From assembly GCA_011523485.1 (NCBI GenBank), contig WTGR01000775.1:1-5031 (forward strand): a stretch of 5,031 nt of DNA. Direction: 5' to 3'. Shown piece by piece: positions 1 through 4,641 of the stretch. The notes under the pieces were generated by a model. That model was not told the origin of the DNA, did no database searches, and was given only the letters and a program-made list of their open reading frames with translations. Position 1 is the first letter of the stretch, and each line of letters begins with the position of its first letter. The stretch comes from Acidobacteriota bacterium. Lineage in GTDB: Bacteria; Acidobacteriota; Vicinamibacteria; Vicinamibacterales; UBA8438. Made by a program: the position numbers and the translations under genes.

Positions 1-30
1 GTAGACGGGGCGTGCAGGCGGCGGGACGAA

Positions 31-87
31 CCGCGGGCGAAGGTCCGGGCTCCGCGGGCGGCGGAGAGGAATAGGGAGCCGCGGGCG
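31..87. repeat. Three spaced direct copies of CCGCGGGCG
   Basis: The nonamer CCGCGGGCG occurs at 31-39, 52-60 and 79-87, with starts 21 and 27 bp apart. Each copy contains the palindrome CCGCGG. GGCTCC (48-53) and GGAGCC (75-80) also form an inverted pair here. The repeats lie just upstream of the possible promoter of the DUF4159 gene, so they could be a regulator-binding array, but at this GC content chance recurrence or low-complexity sequence is a real alternative. No gene was recognised in 1-94; a TAG at 2-4 could be the end of an upstream gene but this cannot be shown. Confidence 0.3.
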
Positions 88-100
88 ACGGCAGGTGCGC

Positions 101-106
101 TATGCT
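101..106 (+). promoter_or_regulatory. Possible -10 box (TATGCT) of the DUF4159 gene
   Basis: TATGCT matches the sigma-70 -10 consensus at four of six positions and stands out in very GC-rich surroundings. It ends 9 nt before the ATG at 116, so transcription would start within a few bases of that ATG and give a leaderless or nearly leaderless mRNA. No convincing -35 box was found at the usual distance. Tentative. Confidence 0.25.
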
Positions 107-115
107 GTGGGAACC

Positions 116-949
116 ATGACGCGCCGGGTCGCTGTGCTCGCGGTGGCGTCGTTCCTCCTGTCCGGCCTGCTGGCCGCCGCGGCGGCGCAGTGGGGTTGGG
201 GGGTCGGGGAGGGCAACATGCCCGTGCGCTTCCCGCCCGCCTCGATGCCGGATCGCGGCTTCACCTTCTGCAAGCTGATGTACGACCAGGTGCGCTACGA
301 GGCGCTCGGCATGGGCTGGTCGACCGACTATCCCTACGCCGGCATCAACCTGATGCACCGGATCGAGGACCTGACGACGACCCAGGTCAGCAAGGACCGC
401 CGCGGCGATCCGAACCACTGGGTCGTGCGGCTGACCGACGACGAGCTGTTCAACTGCCCGTTCGTCATGGCCGCCGACGTCGGCACGATCGGCATGAGCG
501 CCGCGGAGGCGTCGCGGCTCCGGGAGTACCTGCTGAAGGGCGGCTTCCTCTGGGTGGACGATTTCTGGGGAACGCGCGCCTGGGACCACTGGGTCGGCGA
601 GATCTCCCGGGTGCTGCCGCCGGCGCAGTATCCCATCCGCGACGTGCCGCTCGATCACCCGGTGTTCCGCGCGCTGACGCACGTCGAGAAGGTGCCCCAG
701 ATCACGTCGATCCAGTTCTGGTACCGGGCGCGGGGACGCACGACGTCCGAGCGGGGACGCGACAGCGACGTGGCCCATCTCCGCGCGATCAGCGACGAGC
801 ACGGGCGCTTCCTCGTGGTGATGACGCACAACACGGACGTGGCCGACGCGTGGGAGCGGGAGGCCGACGACCCCCGCTTCTTCGAGCAGTTCTCGCCCGA
901 CGGCTACGGGCTGGGCATCAACATGGTGCTCTACTCGATGAGCCGGTAA
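116..949 (+). CDS. Exported DUF4159 domain protein, function unknown
   Basis: A 277-residue protein. The N-terminus is a standard Sec signal peptide: basic MTRR, a hydrophobic stretch at about 5-20, then a run of alanines (20-24) ending before Q25, a plausible signal peptidase I site, so the mature protein is probably periplasmic or outside the cell. The rest matches DUF4159: an FxxCKLMYDQVRY-like opening (about 50-61), a DYPYAGINLMHRI segment (71-83) and the hallmark GGFLWVDDFWG (142-152), followed by conserved blocks around LDHPVFRAL (179-187) and GYGLGINMVLYSM (263-275). DUF4159 has a glutamine-amidotransferase-like fold, and no catalytic activity is established for it. In many bacteria it accompanies MoxR ATPase, DUF58 and VWA-domain genes; none is visible here because the window starts just upstream. 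The ATG at 116 was chosen because it gives a compact signal peptide; a GTG at 95 would add seven residues and lie upstream of the possible -10 box. The ribosome-binding site is weak for both. Confidence 0.85.
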   Translation: MTRRVAVLAVASFLLSGLLAAAAAQWGWGVGEGNMPVRFPPASMPDRGFTFCKLMYDQVRYEALGMGWSTDYPYAGINLMHRIEDLTTTQVSKDRRGDPNHWVVRLTDDELFNCPFVMAADVGTIGMSAAEASRLREYLLKGGFLWVDDFWGTRAWDHWVGEISRVLPPAQYPIRDVPLDHPVFRALTHVEKVPQITSIQFWYRARGRTTSERGRDSDVAHLRAISDEHGRFLVVMTHNTDVADAWEREADDPRFFEQFSPDGYGLGINMVLYSMSR

Positions 950-1093
950 CGATCCCGATCGCGCCGGAAGGTTCGCCGGTGAACCCAATCGCGCTGATGG
1001 TGGCCGGTTCCGTTCAACGCCCGGCCGGCCGCGCCTGCCCGCGGGCAACCGCGTGTCGCCGCGCCGGCGGCCATGCCTTCCAACGGGCCGTCG
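950..1093. other. Gene-free gap with one small hairpin
   Basis: This first half of the 301-bp gap between the DUF4159 gene and the mandelate racemase-like gene holds no convincing reading frame with a ribosome-binding site. The clearest element is a hairpin at 970-985: GGTTCG, loop CCGG, TGAACC (six pairs, one of them G-U), 21 bp after the stop codon. No T-run follows, so it is not a classical intrinsic terminator, though it could protect a 3' end. Further on, GGCCGGCC and CCCGCGGG palindromes reflect high GC. Confidence 0.45.
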
Positions 1094-1099
1094 TACAAT
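1094..1099 (+). promoter_or_regulatory. Possible -10 box (TACAAT) for the mandelate racemase-like gene
   Basis: TACAAT matches the sigma-70 -10 consensus TATAAT at five of six positions, in a region otherwise close to pure G and C. No good -35 box is seen at 16-18 bp. If used, transcription would start near 1105-1107, where the structured repeat (copy A) begins, giving a leader of about 145 nt before the start codon at 1251. That coincidence modestly supports both calls. Confidence 0.4.
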
Positions 1100-1104
1100 A
1101 GCGG

Positions 1105-1205
1105 CGCCTGGAAGTGCGCGCCGCAGAGGCGGTGCAGACTTCTGGTCAGGCCCGGTTGGGCGGCAATCGGAGCCATCGGCGACGATGTCGGACTGGAACG
1201 GCTCC
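1105..1205 (+). repeat. Structured intergenic repeat, copy A (leader of the mandelate racemase-like gene)
   Basis: This aligns without gaps to 2465-2550 at an offset of 1360, about 62 of 86 positions identical by hand count (1105-1190). The best-kept block is 1147-1174, 27 of 28 identical. Predicted structure: a long 5' hairpin, 1108-1124 against 1129-1145, with an AGAG loop at 1125-1128 and two adjacent mismatches (1116/1137, 1117/1136); a GCCC-GGTT-GGGC hairpin at 1150-1161; a short ATCG/CGAT stem (1166-1169 with 1183-1186) or, alternatively, CATCG-GCGA-CGATG at 1174-1187 with a GNRA-type loop; and GGAGCC (1169-1174) complementary to GGCTCC (1200-1205). It ends 45 nt before the start codon. 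It could be a cis-regulatory leader RNA or a dispersed palindromic repeat. I do not recognise it as a known riboswitch. Confidence 0.6.
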
Positions 1206-1237
1206 CGCGGAGCCCCGGTCCGGCGACTGATACACCC

Positions 1238-1244
1238 GCAGGAG
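1238..1244 (+). promoter_or_regulatory. Ribosome-binding site GCAGGAG
   Basis: The purine-rich GCAGGAG lies six bases before the ATG at 1251. It fixes that ATG as the start although the frame is open further upstream, and the choice also places a Tat motif at the N-terminus. Confidence 0.7.
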
Positions 1245-1250
1245 AACGCC

Positions 1251-2471
1251 ATGACCACACGCTTCTCGCGCCGTGCGTTCCTCGGCAGCGTCCCCGCGCT
1301 CGCCGCCCTCCCGCAGGTCTCGGCCGCCGCCGGGGCGGCGCCGCGGCTGCCGCTGGGGCAGCCGGAGCTCGGGCTCCGCATCACCGGCATGGAGCTGATC
1401 ACGGTGCGGGCTACCGCGCGCACGAACTGGATCTTCGTGCGGCTGTCGACCAACGACGGCATGACGGGCCTGGGCGAGGCGTCGATGGGCCGGCTGACCG
1501 CGTTGCCCGAGCTGGACGAGTTCTTCGAGCTCGCCCGCGACCGCTCCCCGTTCGAGATCCAGCGTTACCGGCAGCAGGGCCGGCCGCGGGCGGCGGCCGG
1601 CGACCGCCGGTTGGCCACCGCGTTCAGCGCGATCGAGCAGGCGCAGTGGGACCTGGTCGGCAAGGCCCTGCAGGCGCCGGCCTACGACCTGACCGGCGGC
1701 GCGCTGCGGCACGAGCTGCCGGGCTATGCGAACATCAACCGCGCCACGGCGGATCGGACGCCCGAGGGTTTCGCCGCCAACGCGCGGCAGGCGGTGGCGG
1801 ACGGCTTCCGCGCCATCAAGGCGGCGCCGTTCGACGGGTTCCCGCCGCTCGACGGTCCGGCCGCCGAGGTGGAGGCGGCCACCGAGCTGGGCATCGCCTG
1901 CATCGAGGCGATGCGGGCGGCCATCGGGCCGGACGTCGACCTGAAGATCGACGTCCACAGCTTCTTCGACGTGCCGCTGGCAATCGAGGTCGCCGAGCGT
2001 CTCCAGCCGCAGGCGCTGTCCTGGTACGAGGAGCCGGTGCCGCCGACCGACGTGGAGAGCACCCGGGCGATCAAGGAAGGCATCCGCCAGACGATGGCGG
2101 GCGGCGAGTTCCTGTTCGGGGTGGAGGGCTTCGCCCCGCTGTGCCGGGAGCGCGCGGTGGACATCATCATGCCCGACGTCAAGCACTGCGGCGGCGTGGC
2201 GGAGCTGGGACGGATCGCAACCGTCGCGGAGCTGCACGACGTCCTTGTCTCGCCCCACAACCCGAGCGGTCCGGTCAGCACGATGGTCTCGGCCAGCGTC
2301 TGCGCCGGCCTCTCGAACTTCGACATCCTGGAGTATCAGTGGAACGAGGTGCCGTGGCGCGGCGACCTCATCGATCCGCCGGAGCGGTTCTCGGGCGGGA
2401 TCCTGCCGGTACCGGACGGGCCGGGATTCGGCATCACGCTCAACGAGACCCTGGCGCGGGAGCACGCCTAG
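1251..2471 (+). CDS. Tat-exported mandelate racemase/muconate lactonizing family enzyme, probable sugar-acid dehydratase
   Basis: A 406-residue member of the enolase superfamily. The N-terminus carries a twin-arginine motif (SRRAFLG, 6-12), a short hydrophobic stretch and an alanine-rich region to about 30, predicting folded export to the periplasm, unlike most relatives. The capping domain spans about 41-160, followed by the (beta/alpha)7-beta barrel. Visible active-site residues: K190 at the end of barrel strand 2 (AIKAAPFDG); metal ligands D234 (KIDVH), E260 (WYEEP) and E286 (GGEFLFG); and the base dyad D309 (PDVKHCGG) with H336 (SPHNPSGP). The DxH spacing at 234-236 and the PHNPSGP loop resemble the galactonate/gluconate dehydratase side of the mandelate racemase subgroup. 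Such enzymes remove an alpha proton from a sugar acid and eliminate water to a 2-keto-3-deoxy acid, with Mg2+. The substrate cannot be read from sequence; racemase or epimerase activity is possible. In MR itself strand 2 has KxK; here the second Lys is Ala192. Start chosen from the ribosome-binding site and Tat motif. The TAG stop lies inside repeat copy B. Confidence 0.88.
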   Translation: MTTRFSRRAFLGSVPALAALPQVSAAAGAAPRLPLGQPELGLRITGMELITVRATARTNWIFVRLSTNDGMTGLGEASMGRLTALPELDEFFELARDRSPFEIQRYRQQGRPRAAAGDRRLATAFSAIEQAQWDLVGKALQAPAYDLTGGALRHELPGYANINRATADRTPEGFAANARQAVADGFRAIKAAPFDGFPPLDGPAAEVEAATELGIACIEAMRAAIGPDVDLKIDVHSFFDVPLAIEVAERLQPQALSWYEEPVPPTDVESTRAIKEGIRQTMAGGEFLFGVEGFAPLCRERAVDIIMPDVKHCGGVAELGRIATVAELHDVLVSPHNPSGPVSTMVSASVCAGLSNFDILEYQWNEVPWRGDLIDPPERFSGGILPVPDGPGFGITLNETLAREHA

Positions 2472-2574
2472 CAGTCTGCACCGTTTCTACGCCGCAGACT
2501 GCCAGACAGGCCCGGTTGGGCGGAAATCGGAGCCGCAGGCAACGATTTCCGGGCCAGCAGCGCCGGGGGGCTCC
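2465..2574 (+). repeat. Structured intergenic repeat, copy B (between the mandelate racemase-like gene and enolase)
   Basis: Second copy of the repeat seen at 1105-1205. The 28-bp core at 2507-2534 differs from 1147-1174 only at 2524 (A for C). The 5' hairpin is a perfect 9-bp inverted repeat, GCAGTCTGC (2471-2479) with GCAGACTGC (2494-2502), plus three inner pairs at 2482-2484/2489-2491. Next come GCCC-GGTT-GGGC (2510-2521) and a perfect 8-bp pair GGAAATCG (2522-2529) with CGATTTCC (2543-2550). Its loop holds GAGCC (2530-2534), complementary to GGCTC at 2569-2573. Homology to copy A begins at 2465, inside the last codons of the upstream gene, so the TAG stop sits in the repeat. It ends 27 nt before the enolase start. 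The first hairpin abuts the stop codon and could act as a 3'-end or attenuation structure, but no T-run follows. Confidence 0.6.
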
Positions 2575-2585
2575 GAAACGCCGGC

Positions 2586-2590
2586 GGAGG
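2586..2590 (+). promoter_or_regulatory. Ribosome-binding site GGAGG for enolase
   Basis: GGAGG is followed by 11 bases and then ATG at 2602. The spacing is a little long but acceptable, and the encoded [19 protein letters not shown] matches the normal N-terminus of enolase, which settles the start. Confidence 0.65.
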
Positions 2591-2601
2591 CACGACACGC
2601 A

Positions 2602-3891
2602 ATGAGGATTCGGGCGGTCGACGGACTGGAAGTGATCGATTCGCGCGGCAATCCGACGGTGGAGGCCCGCGTTCATCTCGACGACGGCACCGTGGCCGAG
2701 GCCCGCGTGCCGTCCGGCGCATCGACCGGCGAGCGCGAGGCGACGGAGCTGCGCGACGGCGGCGCGCGCTACGGGGGCAAGGGCGTGCGGCAGGCGGTGG
2801 CCAACGTCAACGGCGAGATCAGCCGCGCGCTGGCCGGCGCCGACGCGGCGGATCAGCGCGGGCTCGATCAGCGGATGATCGACCTCGACGGCACGCCGAA
2901 CAAGTCCCGGCTCGGCGCCAATGCGATTCTCGGCGTATCGATGGCGGCGGCGCGGGCCGCGGCGGCGGCCGCGGGCATCCCCCTGTACCGCCACCTCCGC
3001 GGCGACGACGCGGCGTTGCTGCCGGTGCCCTGCCTCAACGTGATCAACGGCGGACGGCACGCCGACAACACGGTCGATTTCCAGGAGTTCAAGATCGCCC
3101 CGCACAACGCGCCGTCATTCGCCGAGGCGCTGCGGATGGGCATCGAGGCCTTCCACGCCTTGCGGGCGCTGCTCAAGAGCCGCGGCAAGTCTACCGGCAT
3201 CGGCGACGAGGGAGGCTTCGCCCCGGACCTGTCGAGCAACGAGGAAGCGGTCGAGCTGATTCTCGAGTCCATCGAGAAAGCCGGATACCGTCCCGGCTCG
3301 GACATCGCGATCTGCCTGGATCCGGCAACGAGCGAGATGTGGCGCGACGCGTCCTACGTTGCGTTCAAGTCCGACCAGTCGGCCCGGACCACCGACGAGA
3401 TGATCGCGGTCTGGAGCGGCTGGATCGACCGCTACCCCATCGTGCTCATCGAGGACGCGCTGGCCGAGAACGACTGGGACGGCTGGGCGCGGCTGACCAG
3501 CGCGCTCGGATCGAGGATCGAGCTGGTGGGCGACGACCTGTTCTGCACGAACCCCGCCATCCTGCAGCGCGGCATCGACAGCGGGGTCGGCAACTCCATT
3601 CTCGTCAAGCTGAACCAGATCGGGACCGTCTCGGAGACCCTGGACACGGTGCGCCTGGCCCAGCGCAACGGCTACGGCGCCTACATGTCGCACCGCTCCG
3701 GCGAGACCGAGGACACCTTCATCGCCGACCTCGCCGTCGCCACCGGCTGCGGCCACATCAAGACCGGATCCGGTTGCCGCGGCGAGCGGACGGCGAAGTT
3801 CAATCGGCTGCTGCGCATCGAGCACGAGCTGGGCGACCGGGCGCGGTTCGCCGGTCTCGGCGGCTTCCGGCAGTCCGCACTGGCCCGTTGA
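2602..3891 (+). CDS. eno: Enolase (phosphopyruvate hydratase), divergent at several signature positions
   Basis: A 429-residue protein of normal enolase length. Enolase interconverts 2-phosphoglycerate and phosphoenolpyruvate in glycolysis and gluconeogenesis, in the cytosol, with Mg2+; no signal peptide is seen. The N-terminal domain has [11 protein letters not shown] (12-22) and the mobile loop SGAS (38-41). Barrel residues equivalent to those of E. coli enolase are present: H153 (GRHADN), E162 (QEF), the acid E203 (GDEGG), metal ligands D240 (LDPA), E284 (IED) and D311 (GDD), the base K336 (KLNQIG), H364-R365-S366 (SHRSGETED) and K387 (KTGS). Oddities: R152 where Glu, Ser or Ala is usual in GGxHADN; A286 in IEDAL where Gly is usual; and [13 protein letters not shown] (389-401) in place of the usual GSxSRSERxAKYN. 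The catalytic set is complete, so activity is expected. The divergence could mean a lineage-specific form or a second, specialised enolase. It lies 130 bp after the mandelate racemase-like gene and is probably co-transcribed with it. Confidence 0.9.
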   Translation: MRIRAVDGLEVIDSRGNPTVEARVHLDDGTVAEARVPSGASTGEREATELRDGGARYGGKGVRQAVANVNGEISRALAGADAADQRGLDQRMIDLDGTPNKSRLGANAILGVSMAAARAAAAAAGIPLYRHLRGDDAALLPVPCLNVINGGRHADNTVDFQEFKIAPHNAPSFAEALRMGIEAFHALRALLKSRGKSTGIGDEGGFAPDLSSNEEAVELILESIEKAGYRPGSDIAICLDPATSEMWRDASYVAFKSDQSARTTDEMIAVWSGWIDRYPIVLIEDALAENDWDGWARLTSALGSRIELVGDDLFCTNPAILQRGIDSGVGNSILVKLNQIGTVSETLDTVRLAQRNGYGAYMSHRSGETEDTFIADLAVATGCGHIKTGSGCRGERTAKFNRLLRIEHELGDRARFAGLGGFRQSALAR

Positions 3892-3941
3892 ACCGCTTTG
3901 AACGAGCGCGTAACCGCGACGATCCCGACAGCGAATCCAGT

Positions 3942-3947
3942 TATACT
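3942..3947 (+). promoter_or_regulatory. Possible -10 box (TATACT) of the vapBC unit
   Basis: TATACT, within TTATACTTGG, matches five of six positions of the -10 consensus and lies 20 nt before the antitoxin ATG at 3968, giving a leader of about 14 nt. No good -35 hexamer is seen at the standard distance. It falls in the short gap between enolase and the antitoxin, consistent with independent transcription of the toxin-antitoxin unit. Confidence 0.45.
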
Positions 3948-3966
3948 TGGGCAGGCAGGGTCATAC

Positions 3967-3977
3967 CATGCCGCATG
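3967..3977. promoter_or_regulatory. Palindrome CATGC-C-GCATG over the antitoxin start codon
   Basis: A perfect 5+1+5 palindrome covers the ATG at 3968. VapBC complexes usually repress their own operon by binding inverted repeats near the promoter, so this is a candidate operator half or full site; the short length makes chance a serious alternative. Confidence 0.25.
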
Positions 3978-4240
3978 TAGTGGGAACCAAGGGCCAGGTA
4001 GTCATCGCGAAGAACATTCGCGATTCACTCGGCATCGCCCCCGGCTGGATCTCTCTCCAGCGCCAGGTGGACGACCACGTCGAGATCCACTTCCTGCCGC
4101 CGGACCATCGCGAGTCGCTAAAGGGCGCCCTGGCGCGTTTCGTCAAGGTGCACATCCCCCCTGGGAATGCCTGGCGGGAGGCTCGAGAGCGGGGTTGGAG
4201 CGAAGCGTCGCGGGCCGGCATCACGCCTGCATCCGGGTGA
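3968..4240 (+). CDS. vapB: AbrB/MazE/SpoVT-fold antitoxin (VapB-like)
   Basis: A 90-residue protein. Residues 4-42 form the swapped-hairpin AbrB DNA-binding domain: VGTKGQVVIAKNIRDSLGI matches the family pattern of a KGQ turn, a short strand, then a [KR]xIRxxLGI helix, with strands to IHFLP (40-44). The usual Pro before the helix is Ala14. The C-terminal half (about 48-90) is charged, with alternating basic and acidic residues, as expected for the flexible tail that wraps and blocks a PIN toxin; the pairing is inferred from position. It overlaps the toxin gene by four bases (GTGA at 4237-4240), implying coupled translation. Likely role: neutralises the toxin and represses the operon. Start: ATG 3968 is favoured because the domain begins at once; an in-frame TTG at 3947 would overlap the likely -10 box. 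The ribosome-binding site is poor (a purine stretch around 3951-3960). Base composition looks less GC-extreme than the genes upstream, which would fit horizontal acquisition. Confidence 0.8.
   Translation: MPHVVGTKGQVVIAKNIRDSLGIAPGWISLQRQVDDHVEIHFLPPDHRESLKGALARFVKVHIPPGNAWREARERGWSEASRAGITPASG
4004..4024. repeat. Perfect 8-bp inverted repeat inside the antitoxin gene
   Basis: ATCGCGAA (4004-4011), a 5-base spacer GAACA, then TTCGCGAT (4017-4024). It lies 36 bp inside the coding region, over the codons of the AbrB recognition segment. It could be an intragenic operator, an mRNA hairpin that tunes translation, or a coincidence of codon choice. Confidence 0.35.
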
Positions 4241-4641
4241 GCGGCCTTCTCGATACGTCGATGCTCGTCCGGTATCTCACAGGCGATCCGCCCGACTCGG
4301 CGGATCGGGCAGCGCAGGTGATCGACGGAGAAACCGACCTCGTCATCACCGATGTCGCACTCGTCGAGACCGCCTACGTGCTCACGTCGGTCTACGGAAT
4401 CGCGCGCGAAGTCGTCGTCGACCACCTGATCGCTCTCCTGCGCAAGGAGAACATCCGCCCGCGTCACCTGCCCAAGAGCCTGGCTCTGGAAGCGTTGCGC
4501 CTGTGCCGTCCCTCGAATCGCGTCTCTTTCGCGGATGCACTCATCTGGGCCGCCGCGAGAGCCGACGAGACGGCGGTCTTCACGCTCGACGAGCGGTTTC
4601 CGGGACAGGGTATCGCCGTCCTGCGATCGACACCGCCGTGA
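4237..4641 (+). CDS. vapC: PIN-domain ribonuclease toxin (VapC-like)
   Basis: A 134-residue protein, the normal size for VapC. PIN-domain acidic residues are all present: D6 (LLDTSMLVRYL), E44 (LVETAYVL), D100 (SFADALIWA) and D118 (FTLDERF); these bind the divalent metals used to cut RNA. VapC toxins typically cleave tRNA or rRNA and slow growth when the antitoxin is lost; the target here is unknown. The start is the GTG at 4237, overlapping the antitoxin stop as GTGA: the next in-frame ATG (4261) would remove strand 1 and catalytic D6. No separate ribosome-binding site is needed if translation is coupled. All four acidic residues and the full length suggest an active toxin. The stop TGA at 4639 overlaps the start of the next gene. 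Confidence 0.85.
   Translation: MSGLLDTSMLVRYLTGDPPDSADRAAQVIDGETDLVITDVALVETAYVLTSVYGIAREVVVDHLIALLRKENIRPRHLPKSLALEALRLCRPSNRVSFADALIWAAARADETAVFTLDERFPGQGIAVLRSTPP

Noticed and set aside
931..1260. A minus-strand frame of about 109 codons in the gap between the DUF4159 and mandelate racemase-like genes
   Set aside because: It has no family resemblance and overlaps the structured repeat. A similar peptide from the minus strand of copy B (PNRA/QPGL context) merely reflects the DNA repeat, not a protein family.
1146..2465. A long open frame on the minus strand opposite the mandelate racemase-like gene (about 439 codons)
   Set aside because: Its product is rich in Arg, Gly and Ala with no recognisable motif, as expected of frames opposite a GC-rich gene. 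The + strand frame has a complete catalytic set.
2471..2502. Intrinsic terminator after the mandelate racemase-like gene
   Set aside because: The 9-bp hairpin is perfect but is followed by GC-rich sequence with no T-run, so it is reported only as part of the repeat.
1105..2574. CRISPR array or insertion-sequence ends
   Set aside because: There are only two copies of the repeat, 1360 bp apart, in direct orientation and with a full gene between them. No transposase, no regular spacers and no target-site duplication were seen.
2245..2601. Extension of the enolase frame upstream into the previous gene
   Set aside because: Enolase homology starts exactly at the ATG at 2602, which has a GGAGG site; the upstream extension overlaps another gene and the repeat.
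1073..2605. A 510-codon + strand frame overlapping the mandelate racemase-like gene
   Set aside because: The translation is low-complexity Arg/Ala/Gly with no domain, and it crosses a gene with clear family motifs in another frame. It is a GC-rich shadow.
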